A stretch of DNA of 64,000 nt from Kaistella soli (GTDB lineage: Bacteria; Bacteroidota; Bacteroidia; Flavobacteriales; Weeksellaceae), in contig NZ_JAHOPF010000003.1 in the NCBI RefSeq assembly GCF_019038595.1, positions 62,001-126,000 of the forward strand. Direction: 5' to 3'. Positions 9,022 to 17,667 of the stretch are shown piece after piece (position 1 is the first letter of the stretch; each line of letters opens with the position of its first letter). The notes below the pieces were generated by a model, which was not told the DNA's origin, made no database searches, and saw only the letters and a list, made by a program, of their open reading frames with translations. Made by a program: the position numbers and the translations under genes.

Positions 9022-11679
9022 ATGAAACTTTATTTTAATATTAATTTCAGAACCAACATGGGTGAAAAAATCCAGGTTGTAGTGATGGAAGAAGGAAGTG
9101 TAAACCGGATTCACGGACTGAATTATTCCGATAACGGAAACTGGACCGCTGAAGTGGATTATTTCTCTAAATCAATATCTTATAAATATCAGTTGGTAAA
9201 TGATTACGGAGGTATTTTAGAAGAAGAATTTTCGCTTCACCACTTGAATTTTCCTCATCATTATTCGGAATTTTCGATTTATGACGTGTGGAACTCGAAA
9301 AATTTCCCTGAAAATTATCTGAATAATAAAATTCTTAAAAATAAATTAAGCGGATTCAAACCCGAAAAAGCAGCTGTGCTGAAAAGACACACGCATCTTT
9401 TCCGGTTAGAAGCACCGATTTATCAGAAAAACTGGCAGGTTGTACTTCTAGGAAACAGCGATGCGCTTGGCAATTGGGAATATTTCAAAGCGGTACCAAT
9501 GCTGCAGACTGATTTTGGTATTTGGGAAATTGCTGTTGAGCTTCCCGAAAATCAGATGATCCAGTACAAATACGGTTTGCTGGATACTGAAAAGGGCGAA
9601 GTTTTCGACCTGGAATACGGAGCCAACAGATGGGCTGTCCCGAATGCAGAACCAAATATCCTGCAGATTAAAGCGGATCATTATTTCAGATTCAAAGCTT
9701 TCGAAATGTATCATGCTGCGGGAGTTGCAGTTCCGGTTTTCGCTTTAAGAACAGAAAACGGTTTTGGCGTCGGGGAATTCCCTGATCTTAAAAACTTAGC
9801 AGACTGGGCGAAGGAAACCCAGCTTTCGATTTTGCAGATTCTACCTATTAATGATACTACTGCCAACTACACTTGGACCGATTCTTATCCTTATGCTGCG
9901 ATTTCGGTTTATGCACTGCATCCTCAGTATCTTTCGATAGAAAATCTTGTATTCCCTTTGCCTGACGATCTCGTAACGGAATTCGCTGAGAAAAAAGCTG
10001 AATTGAATGCTTTAAATCTGATAGATTATGAGCAGATGATTTCCGGAAAATGGAAATATGTCAAAGCTGTTTTCGCAGAACATAAAGAAGAGATCCTCAA
10101 GGACCGGAATTTTAAAAAGTTCATTAAAGAAAATGAAGAATGGCTTCTTCCTTACTCTGCGTTCTGTGTTCAGAGAGATAAATATGGTACGCCCAATTTC
10201 AACGACTGGAAAACGCACAGGAAATATATTGCAGGAAAAATTGCACCGTTTTTCAGTTCAGACAGTAAGGATTTCGAGACGGCGATGCTGCATGCATGGG
10301 TTCAGTTTCAGCTTCATCTGCAGCTGAAAGATGCAATAGATTATACCCATAGTTTGGGAATTTCGGTAAAAGGAGATTTGCCCATCGGCATTTACAGATA
10401 CTCTGTAGAAGCCTGGACGGAACCAGAACTTTTCGGAATGGATTTCCAGGCAGGTGCACCGCCGGATCAGTTTACCGAACTGGGACAAAACTGGGAATTT
10501 CCGACCTACAACTGGGAAGCGATGAAGGAAGACGGTTACCGCTGGTGGAAAAACCGTTTCAAAGCATTGGAACAGTATTTTGATGCAATGCGGATTGATC
10601 ATATTCTCGGGTTTTTCAGGATATGGAGAATGCCAATGACGGCTACCCAAGGTATTTTGGGATATTTTTATCCTGCCGTTCCTGTTACAAGTGAAGAATT
10701 TAGTTCCAGAAATATTCCGTTTGAGGAGAACAGATATTGCAGGCCGTTTATTAATGATCAGATCTTGTGGGATGTGTTTGGTGATGAAAGAGATACCATC
10801 CACACCCAGTTTATGAATAATCATTTCGACGGAACCTATTCTTTAAGGGAAGAGTTTGACACTCAGAGAAAACTGACGGATTATTTCAAACAGAATCCTC
10901 ATCCGTGGGCCGAAGATTTATTGATTTCGTTATGTGCAAACGTGCTGTTCCTGCCGGAAGTGGCTGAAAATGGGGAAGTGGTTTATCATCCGAGATTCAA
11001 TATTGATAAGACACCGTCTTTCCAAAATCTTTCGGACTGGGAGAAAAAGGCGGTTTATGATTTATACCTTGATTATTTTTTCAAACGTCAGGACGCCCTT
11101 TGGTATGAGAAAGCCATGGAAAAACTGCCGATGATTCTTAACGCCACCGATATGCTGATTTGTGGTGAAGATTTAGGGTTGGTTCCGGACTGTGTTCCCG
11201 TGGTAATGGATCAGCTGGCGATCACCGCGCTGAAAGTACAGCGGATGCCTTCGGAAAATATTTTATGGTACAATCCGAAAGATGCAGGATATATGAATGT
11301 TGTTACGGCAAGTTCACATGACAGTTCCACGCTGCGTCAGTGGTGGCACGAAGACCGGGACTTAACGCAGCAATATTATAACCAGCAGCTTGGACAGCAG
11401 GGAAATGCACCGGAAAATCTGGAGCCGCAGCTGGCAGAAATCATCATGAAACAGCATCTTTATAACGATTCGATGTTGGCGATCTTTCCGATTCAGGAAT
11501 TTTTAGCGACTGACAATGAATTGTGCAACCCGAATATGGACGACGAAAGAATTAATAATCCCGCCGTTTTTCCGCATTACTGGAGATACCGGATGCATCT
11601 CAACGTAGAAAGTCTTTTAAATAAGGATGCATTTAATCAGAAAATTTCCAACTGGGTTTCGGATTCAAACCGTGCTTAA
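9022..11679 (+). CDS. malQ: 4-alpha-glucanotransferase with N-terminal CBM20 domains (DPE2-like)
   Basis: 885 residues, much longer than classical MalQ (about 500-700). The first ~230 residues contain two starch-binding CBM20-like modules; the second has the signature QVVLLGNSDALGNWE near 143-157. A GH77 amylomaltase domain follows, with ALRTENGFGVGEFPDL, then MRIDHILGFFRIW around the catalytic nucleophile Asp, and CGEDLGLVPDCV near 715. This architecture is that of plant DPE2 and Bacteroidota homologues, which transfer glucosyl units from maltose to glycogen-like acceptors. No glycogen genes are adjacent. It ends upstream of a terminator. Confidence 0.92.
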   Translation: MKLYFNINFRTNMGEKIQVVVMEEGSVNRIHGLNYSDNGNWTAEVDYFSKSISYKYQLVNDYGGILEEEFSLHHLNFPHHYSEFSIYDVWNSKNFPENYLNNKILKNKLSGFKPEKAAVLKRHTHLFRLEAPIYQKNWQVVLLGNSDALGNWEYFKAVPMLQTDFGIWEIAVELPENQMIQYKYGLLDTEKGEVFDLEYGANRWAVPNAEPNILQIKADHYFRFKAFEMYHAAGVAVPVFALRTENGFGVGEFPDLKNLADWAKETQLSILQILPINDTTANYTWTDSYPYAAISVYALHPQYLSIENLVFPLPDDLVTEFAEKKAELNALNLIDYEQMISGKWKYVKAVFAEHKEEILKDRNFKKFIKENEEWLLPYSAFCVQRDKYGTPNFNDWKTHRKYIAGKIAPFFSSDSKDFETAMLHAWVQFQLHLQLKDAIDYTHSLGISVKGDLPIGIYRYSVEAWTEPELFGMDFQAGAPPDQFTELGQNWEFPTYNWEAMKEDGYRWWKNRFKALEQYFDAMRIDHILGFFRIWRMPMTATQGILGYFYPAVPVTSEEFSSRNIPFEENRYCRPFINDQILWDVFGDERDTIHTQFMNNHFDGTYSLREEFDTQRKLTDYFKQNPHPWAEDLLISLCANVLFLPEVAENGEVVYHPRFNIDKTPSFQNLSDWEKKAVYDLYLDYFFKRQDALWYEKAMEKLPMILNATDMLICGEDLGLVPDCVPVVMDQLAITALKVQRMPSENILWYNPKDAGYMNVVTASSHDSSTLRQWWHEDRDLTQQYYNQQLGQQGNAPENLEPQLAEIIMKQHLYNDSMLAIFPIQEFLATDNELCNPNMDDERINNPAVFPHYWRYRMHLNVESLLNKDAFNQKISNWVSDSNRA

Positions 11680-11797
11680 TGATTTTTAGATTAAATTTTT
11701 CAAATTAATTTCAGTGGATTTGAAATTTTTTTAACTCTGAAATCACAAAACAGCTGGTTTTTTATCCATTGATCATCAGTTGTTTAAGAATATTTTG

Positions 11798-11832
11798 AAG
11801 GAAGTTGAAACTTAGGTTTTAACTTCCTTTTT
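11798..11832 (+). terminator. Terminator after malQ
   Basis: GGAAGTTGAAAC / GTTTTAACTTCC stem with a short loop and T run, about 120 bases after the malQ stop. Confidence 0.75.
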
Positions 11833-11964
11833 CAATTGTAATCAAATACACAGTGAATTCATGTAATTCCTTTGCAGAAAGGAGTTTCCGATGTTTTGAG
11901 ACTTAAGTTCTGGCACGCTTTTCTAATCACTATTACATGAACAGCTAAATAATTTTTAAATAAA

Positions 11965-12915
11965 ATGAAAAAAATACTTTTTGGACTTTCGGTGTTTTTT
12001 ACAACGTTGATTTCCGCCCAGAATTATCCGGATTATTATCCGACCAACAGTAATAATAACGGTTATTACGGAGATTATGATGATGAATATTATTTTCCGG
12101 ACGATTATTATTATGAATATCCTTCTGATTATTACAGGAACGATCTTTATCAAAACTATTATAACGATTATCAGAGGAGTATTTATGATGTAAACTGGAA
12201 CCGTTTCATCTCAGTGTATCGTCTTGCGCCTTGGCAGGTACAGCAGATTATGATGCTTAACGACCGTTTTCCGTCATACGCTGCATGGAATTCTTACTAC
12301 CGGTATAACCCTGACAGATGGTATTACGACAGATTTTACGCATTGGAAAGAATCCTTGGACCAAGAGTTTTCGTAATCTTCCAGAATAATTATTACAGCG
12401 GATACAGCCCGGTTGTTTACTGGCAGAATTACCGGAGACAGCACTATGTAACCAATGTGTATATTGTTCCTAAATACAGAAACATCAATGTTAACCGGTA
12501 CAAAATCAACAGGACGCAGTATCACCAGAACAATCCGAGACAGAATTTCGGTTTCACAGATACCCCAAGAACCGGTAACGGAAACTGGAATAACAGCACA
12601 AGAGAAAATGGCTTCCGCAAAGACGGCTCATTGCAGAATAGCAACGGAAACAGCGGTTTCCGAAACGGAACAGATGCTCCCTCAGCTAACACTGCACCGC
12701 GCACCCAAAACGGGGGAACAAGAAGCGGAGTAAAAACCGAGACGTCAGCCCCAAACAGCAGCGGAGGTTTTAGAGATAGCGGTTCAGGATTCAGAAACAC
12801 CGAACCTCAGAAAAGAACAGAAAATAATAACGGAGGGTTTAGAAAACAGTCTCCCGCAACCACAACACCGAGTTCTTCCACAAGAAGTTCGGGACAGAGG
12901 TTTACCACTCGATAA
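11965..12915 (+). CDS. Secreted protein of unknown function, tandem paralogue A
   Basis: 316 residues, not recognised as any named family. Signal peptide MKKILFGLSVFFTTLISAQ, then a strongly Tyr/Asp/Asn-rich stretch (about 20-60). A ~95-residue domain begins at YNDYQRSIYDVNW (about 65-160) and contains NPDRWYYDRFYALERILG. The tail (about 190-316) is a low-complexity Gly/Asn/Ser/Arg region with repeated GFR motifs, probably extended on the cell surface or in the periplasm. The next gene (13039-13551) carries the same central domain with a different tail. A TGGCACG element lies at 11911-11917, upstream of the start. Confidence 0.7.
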   Translation: MKKILFGLSVFFTTLISAQNYPDYYPTNSNNNGYYGDYDDEYYFPDDYYYEYPSDYYRNDLYQNYYNDYQRSIYDVNWNRFISVYRLAPWQVQQIMMLNDRFPSYAAWNSYYRYNPDRWYYDRFYALERILGPRVFVIFQNNYYSGYSPVVYWQNYRRQHYVTNVYIVPKYRNINVNRYKINRTQYHQNNPRQNFGFTDTPRTGNGNWNNSTRENGFRKDGSLQNSNGNSGFRNGTDAPSANTAPRTQNGGTRSGVKTETSAPNSSGGFRDSGSGFRNTEPQKRTENNNGGFRKQSPATTTPSSSTRSSGQRFTTR

Positions 12916-12942
12916 TTTATAGTTTTTAATGTTAATAGTGAG

Positions 12943-12973
12943 AAGAGCAGTTTCGAAAGAGGCTGCTCTTTTT
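12943..12973 (+). terminator. Terminator between the paralogues A and B
   Basis: AAGAGCAG / CTGCTCTT stem, 12-base loop, T run. It separates the two paralogues into independent transcripts. Confidence 0.8.
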
Positions 12974-13038
12974 AGGTGCGGTTTATTTTTGGCATAATAA
13001 TGGAAAAGGTAATCCCAGAAACTTAAAATTTTATTACA

Positions 13039-13551
13039 ATGAAAAAATTAATCACAATACTTAGTTTAGGCTTTTTTGCCTTTGGTTATTCACAGTCTGA
13101 TTATTATAACGATTATCAGAGAAGTATTACAGATTTCAACTGGCAGACTGTTGCGGCAAATTTACTGCTGAGCAGTCAGCAGAAAGCGGATTTGTTTTCA
13201 CTCAATAATCAGTATCCTGATTATAATTCATGGAACAGAGCCTACGCCAATAATCCCGACCGTTGGAGAACTGACCGGTACTCCTCAATAGAAAGGATTA
13301 TGGGTAAAGAGAAATACGCCAAATTCAAAAATAAATACTACAAAGGACAGAACCCGGTAGCTGTATATAACAGAAATAAAAATAACCACAAGAAAAATCA
13401 GGTTACGAAATATAGAGATATGCAGTCCAAAAAAGGGTATACCAATAGAAAATCGATGGAGGAGTATGAAAAAAGAAAAAACTCAGGTGATGGAAGCCAT
13501 CTTTACATGAAGGGGAAAGGTCATAACAATGGAAAAGGGAAAAATAAATAA
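13039..13551 (+). CDS. Secreted protein of unknown function, tandem paralogue B
   Basis: 170 residues. Signal peptide MKKLITILSLGFFAFGYSQ is followed directly by the domain shared with the upstream gene: YNDYQRSITDFNW, then YPDYNSWNRAYANNPDRW, then IERIMGKEKYAKFKNKYYKG (about 22-118). The tail (about 120-170) is highly basic, Lys/Asn/Gly-rich, unlike the GFR-rich tail of the paralogue. A duplication with divergent tails is the simplest explanation. TTTTTGGCATA at 12986-12996 precedes the start. Function unknown; a periplasmic or surface role is inferred from the signal peptide only. Confidence 0.7.
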   Translation: MKKLITILSLGFFAFGYSQSDYYNDYQRSITDFNWQTVAANLLLSSQQKADLFSLNNQYPDYNSWNRAYANNPDRWRTDRYSSIERIMGKEKYAKFKNKYYKGQNPVAVYNRNKNNHKKNQVTKYRDMQSKKGYTNRKSMEEYEKRKNSGDGSHLYMKGKGHNNGKGKNK

Positions 13552-13573
13552 TTTACTGATTTCTGCGATATAG

Positions 13574-13599
13574 AGGGAGAGCATTTGCTCTCCCTTTTT
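13574..13599 (+). terminator. Terminator after paralogue B
   Basis: AGGGAGAGC / GCTCTCCCT stem, ATTT loop, five T residues. Confidence 0.9.
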
Positions 13600-13666
13600 A
13601 TTTTACATTTATGTTAATTTTTTAAATCTAAATAAAAAGGCATATTATATATGCTAATTTAGACTG

Positions 13667-14647
13667 ATGAAAATTTTATATGCACTGCAGGGAACCGGAA
13701 ACGGTCATGTAAGCCGCGCGAGGGAAATTATTCCGCATTTGAAAAAACATGGGCAAGTGGATGTTTTGATCAGTGGAACACAGGCAGAAGTTGGTCTTGA
13801 GGAGGATATAAAATACAGGTTTAACGGTTTGGGATTTGTTTTCGGAAGCAAAGGAGGCGTTGATTTCAGGGAAACCTCGAACCGTTTTCACATGAAAGAA
13901 TTTTTTAGCGATGTTAAAAATCTTCCTGTAAAAAACTATGATTTAATTATCAATGATTTCGAACCGGTTTGCGCATGGAGCTGTAAACTGCACGGAAAAC
14001 CTTCCGTCGGGATGAGTCATCAGGCCGCTTATTACTCCGTTAAAACGCCGCAGCTATCTGGATTTCATTGGGGAAAATTCATTATGAATAACTATGCGCC
14101 TGCAAAGCACAACGTCGGTTTTCATTTTGAAAAATATGATGATTTTATTCACACGCCGGTCATCAGAACCGAAATCCGGAATCTTAAGACCCAAAAACTA
14201 GGTCATTATACGGTTTATCTTCCCGCTTACTCCGACGATTTTATACTCAGCAAAGTGAAAGAAATTCCCAATTCGCAGTGGCAGATTTTCTCGAAACATT
14301 CAGCGCGTCATTACCGGAAGTTTAATGCCGAAGTTTTTCCTATCAACAATGAACTCTTCCAAAGGTCATTGGCAGATTGTGAAGGATTACTTACCGGAGG
14401 AGGATTTGAAGGTCCTGCTGAAGCGCTGTTTCTTGGCAAAAAACTTTTAGCGGTTCCGATGCATCACCAGTATGAACAGCAATGTAATGCTTTAGGTTTA
14501 GAGAATATGGGGGTGCCTGTGATTTGGAAAGAAAATGAATTCGATAAAAAATTAAAAGCCTGGTCGGAATCTGATCTTAGGATCACTATAAATTTCCCTG
14601 ATGAAACTGAAGAGATTGTAAAAAATACTGTGGAAAAATACCACTAA
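13667..14647 (+). CDS. Glycosyltransferase-like protein (GT-B fold, MJ1255 type)
   Basis: 326 residues, no signal peptide. It begins MKILYALQGTGNGHVSRA, the Gly-rich GNGH loop at the N-terminus typical of GT-B glycosyltransferases of the UDP-glycosyltransferase/MurG superfamily. Near the C-terminus, LLTGGGFEGPAEALFLGKK (about 243-261) followed by VPMHHQYEQQCNALGLE is the nucleotide-sugar binding half. This matches the conserved MJ1255/VC2487 family, whose acceptor is unknown. The gene has its own transcription context between the paralogue B terminator and a Spy-like gene. Specific sugar and acceptor cannot be assigned. Confidence 0.8.
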   Translation: MKILYALQGTGNGHVSRAREIIPHLKKHGQVDVLISGTQAEVGLEEDIKYRFNGLGFVFGSKGGVDFRETSNRFHMKEFFSDVKNLPVKNYDLIINDFEPVCAWSCKLHGKPSVGMSHQAAYYSVKTPQLSGFHWGKFIMNNYAPAKHNVGFHFEKYDDFIHTPVIRTEIRNLKTQKLGHYTVYLPAYSDDFILSKVKEIPNSQWQIFSKHSARHYRKFNAEVFPINNELFQRSLADCEGLLTGGGFEGPAEALFLGKKLLAVPMHHQYEQQCNALGLENMGVPVIWKENEFDKKLKAWSESDLRITINFPDETEEIVKNTVEKYH

Positions 14648-14740
14648 TCTGTTTTTAACACAAAATTATGATTGTTTAATTTAACATGTTTTAGATTTAT
14701 TTATCAAAACATCAAATAACAACATCCAAATATTTTAAAC

Positions 14741-15160
14741 ATGAAAAAAATTGTTTTAAGTGCAGCGTTCGCAATAATGGGAACCTTCGCAATGGCTCAG
14801 CAGACGCCAATGATGCAACACAAAGATCCTGCCCAAATGGAACAGAAAAGAGCGGAAAAACTGAAAATGATGAAAACTGAACTGAACCTTACCGATGCAC
14901 AGGTTGCAAAGATAAAGGCTTTACAGGATAAGAAAATGGAGGAGATGAAACAGAATGCACCGCAGAGACAGGCAGAAAGAAAAGCGAAAATGGAAGCGAT
15001 GAAAGCCAAAAGAGAGCAGTGGAAAGCGGAAATGAAAGAGATTTTAACCCCTGCCCAGTATGCGAAATGGGAAGCAAAACAGAAGGAAAAAATGCAGGAC
15101 AAACGTCAGAACATGCAACATAGACAAATGAAGAAAATGCCTGCAAAGGCTAGTTCATAA
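14741..15160 (+). CDS. Spy/CpxP-like periplasmic protein
   Basis: 139 residues. Signal peptide MKKIVLSAAFAIMGTFAMAQ, then a Met/Gln/Lys-rich helical protein with two LTxxQ-type motifs (LNLTDAQVAKIKAL near 50-63 and ILTPAQYAKWE near 103-113) joined by a long charged helix. This is the pattern of Spy/CpxP family proteins, small alpha-helical periplasmic chaperones or stress sensors. The Met- and His-rich tail could also bind metal; that is a guess. It is followed by a strong terminator, so monocistronic. Confidence 0.7.
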   Translation: MKKIVLSAAFAIMGTFAMAQQTPMMQHKDPAQMEQKRAEKLKMMKTELNLTDAQVAKIKALQDKKMEEMKQNAPQRQAERKAKMEAMKAKREQWKAEMKEILTPAQYAKWEAKQKEKMQDKRQNMQHRQMKKMPAKASS

Positions 15161-15180
15161 TTTTAGTTTTTTTTAAGGAG

Positions 15181-15211
15181 AGCGGAAAAATTTATTTTTC
15201 CGCTTTTTTTG
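15181..15211 (+). terminator. Terminator after the Spy-like gene
   Basis: AGCGGAAAAA / TTTTTCCGCT stem followed by seven T residues. Confidence 0.9.
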
Positions 15212-15258
15212 TGCACCATAAAGGAATTAATTATATTTGGTAAAAAGACAACTCTATT

Positions 15259-15768
15259 ATGATTAGTACAAAAATTGGCCAGTTAATTAACGAGCAAATT
15301 ACGAAAGAACAATATGCAGCGCAGTATTACCTCTCCATGTCCGCATGGTTTTCTGCAAAAGATTTGGATGGAATTGCAAATTATTTTCGGGTTCAAAGCA
15401 AAGAAGAACTGATGCATGCCGATAAAATGTTTGATTATCTCAATGATGTAGGAGCAGAAATAATCATTGGCGAAATTGCAAAACCGCCGCACGAGTTCGC
15501 TGATGCGAAAGATATTTTCGAAAAAGCTCTGGCACACGAAAAAATTGTTACTCAAAGTATCTTCAATATCCTGAAAAATGCAAACGATGAAGGCGATTTT
15601 GCTACCGTTTCTTTTCTGCAATGGTTCGTTACCGAACAGGTGGAAGAGGAAGCCAATGCTTCGCAGCTCGTTACCAAAATAAAAATGGTATGTGACAATC
15701 CTTCTGCCCTGTACCTTTTTGATCAGGAACTCAGCCAGCGTGTTTTTAATCCTGTTCCGGCAAAATAA
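15259..15768 (+). CDS. ftnA: Bacterial non-haem ferritin
   Basis: 169 residues, normal length for FtnA. It stores iron as a ferric mineral inside a 24-subunit cage. Ferroxidase-site residues are visible: Glu in NEQITKEQYAAQYYLSMSAW (helix A), and the Glu and His of SKEELMHADKMFDYL (helix B). LQWFVTEQVEEEANA (about 121-135) is the conserved helix C with its ferroxidase Glu. The DUF3857 gene starts 12 bases after the stop, so cotranscription is likely. Confidence 0.95.
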   Translation: MISTKIGQLINEQITKEQYAAQYYLSMSAWFSAKDLDGIANYFRVQSKEELMHADKMFDYLNDVGAEIIIGEIAKPPHEFADAKDIFEKALAHEKIVTQSIFNILKNANDEGDFATVSFLQWFVTEQVEEEANASQLVTKIKMVCDNPSALYLFDQELSQRVFNPVPAK

Positions 15769-15780
15769 TTTAAACATTGA

Positions 15781-17667
15781 ATGATGAAAAAATTATATAA
15801 GCTGTGTTTCACTGTTTTATCGGTTTTTGCTTTTGCCCAGGATTACAGTGTGTCTTCCATTCCCGAGAATCTTTTGGCGAATGCCAATGCGGTAATCAGA
15901 GAAAGCAGTGAAGACTGCATTCTGAAATCGGTAAATGATATGCAGATAAAGGAAACCAATGTGGTGACTGTTCTGAATACTGCCGGAAACGAATTTTCAA
16001 CGGTGTACATACCGTATAATCCGACCAGAAAAGTGAGCAGTATAAAAGTTGAGCTGTATGACAGTGCCGGGAAGCTTTTTAAAACATTTTCGAAAAAAGA
16101 TTTCTCCGATTATACCAATAATCCAAGTGCTGCACTGTACGTTGACGACAGGATACTGGTTCTCAGACCGATCTCTACCAAGTATCCCTATACCGTAAAA
16201 ACAACTTACGAAACCAATACTTCCGATACAGCTTTCCTTAATTTCAGACCCATTTGGACCTACCATTTAGCGGTGCAGAAAACATCATTTTCGATGCTGA
16301 ATAATTCCGGAATTAAAATCAGAACAAAAATTACGGATAAACCCTTGGGAAAACTGAATGTATCTGAAGAGGGAAATCTCTCCAAATATTCTTACGAAAA
16401 TATTCCGGCAATAACGGAAGAAATTTTGTCACCGAGTATTGATTATCTCGTTCCGAAAGTAGAATTTTCCCCGGAAAAGTTTTCACTTGCCGGCAGACAG
16501 GGTGATATGACAGACTGGAACAGCTTTGGGAAATGGTATTATACAGAACTTCTGAGTCCTGTATCCAATATCACTCCTGAAATCGCTGCCGAAGTTGCTG
16601 CACTCAAATTATCTGGAACAACTTCTGAAAAGGTAAAAACCCTGTATCAGTATATGCAGAATAAAACCCGGTATGTGCTGATTGCGATGGGAATCGGTGG
16701 GTGGCAGCCAATGCCGGCTTCCGAGGTAAGTAAGAAAGGTTATGGCGACTGCAAGGCGTTAACCAATTATATGCGAACATTGCTTGCAGCAGCGGGGATT
16801 CCGTCATATTTTTCGGTGATTTATAATGACGATTCGGTAATTAGCTATGATAAAAACTTCCCGAAAATGTCCGGAAATCATGCTATTTTAATGGTTCCGA
16901 CCGAAAAAGAAACCATCTGGCTGGAAAATACTTCCCAGAAACATGCGTTCAACCATCTTTCCTATTCCTCTCATAACAGAAATGTTTTGGCGGTAAAAGA
17001 AAACGGTATCGAGATTGTGGATACGCCGGTTTATAAACCCGAGCAAAGCAAGGAAAAACTTTTTGCTAAAATTAAGCTTCAGGACGACGGAGGATTTGCT
17101 TCTGATGCCAGTTTTGAGTTTACCGGAGGGCAGTATGATCACAATCTGCAGCTTTTTGGGATGAAGAATGATGAAATCCAGGAAGCATTGAAGAGCAGGC
17201 ATTATAATCTGAAAATTGATCAGATGGCGGTGCAGAATTTGAAGAATGACAGGGATGAAGGGAAAATTATTTATGATTTAAATTTGAAGGCCAACGGCTT
17301 TTCCAAAAAATTAGGCAATGATATCTTTTTTCCCGTGATGCCGTATTATCAGTCGGTTACATTTTCGGGGAATGACGAAAGAAAACTTCCTTTTGAAAAT
17401 TCGTTTCCCTTTCAGGACGATTATGAAATTGAATTCAGTATTCCGGATGGGTACAAATTTTCGGAGATTCCGCAATCCTCTAATATTACGACAGAATTTG
17501 GGACTTATACCATCAGCTTTAATCTGAAAGACAATAAATTACTGGTTCACAGAATTCTGACGATTAATAAAGGTCTCTATCCTAAGGAAAAATTTAAAGA
17601 TTACATCGCGTTCAGAAAAAAAACTGCCAGCAGCGATAATACTAAAGTTTTAATATCCAAATTATAA
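15781..17667 (+). CDS. DUF3857 / transglutaminase-like protein, catalytically intact
   Basis: 628 residues. Signal peptide (MMKKLYKLCFTVLSVFAFAQ), an N-terminal DUF3857 beta domain (about 40-230), then a transglutaminase-like core. The expected Cys is present at 324 in GYGDCKAL, and the His in GNHAILMVP with the following WLEN strand completes a plausible triad. The C-terminal half (about 430-628) is beta-rich. Such proteins are common in Bacteroidota and probably periplasmic; substrates are not known. The stop overlaps the next start by one base (TAATG), so the two are translationally coupled. Confidence 0.82.
   Translation: MMKKLYKLCFTVLSVFAFAQDYSVSSIPENLLANANAVIRESSEDCILKSVNDMQIKETNVVTVLNTAGNEFSTVYIPYNPTRKVSSIKVELYDSAGKLFKTFSKKDFSDYTNNPSAALYVDDRILVLRPISTKYPYTVKTTYETNTSDTAFLNFRPIWTYHLAVQKTSFSMLNNSGIKIRTKITDKPLGKLNVSEEGNLSKYSYENIPAITEEILSPSIDYLVPKVEFSPEKFSLAGRQGDMTDWNSFGKWYYTELLSPVSNITPEIAAEVAALKLSGTTSEKVKTLYQYMQNKTRYVLIAMGIGGWQPMPASEVSKKGYGDCKALTNYMRTLLAAAGIPSYFSVIYNDDSVISYDKNFPKMSGNHAILMVPTEKETIWLENTSQKHAFNHLSYSSHNRNVLAVKENGIEIVDTPVYKPEQSKEKLFAKIKLQDDGGFASDASFEFTGGQYDHNLQLFGMKNDEIQEALKSRHYNLKIDQMAVQNLKNDRDEGKIIYDLNLKANGFSKKLGNDIFFPVMPYYQSVTFSGNDERKLPFENSFPFQDDYEIEFSIPDGYKFSEIPQSSNITTEFGTYTISFNLKDNKLLVHRILTINKGLYPKEKFKDYIAFRKKTASSDNTKVLISKL

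Noticed and set aside
10258-10824. 188-codon minus-strand frame inside malQ
   Set aside because: Antisense to conserved GH77 motifs; no family likeness.
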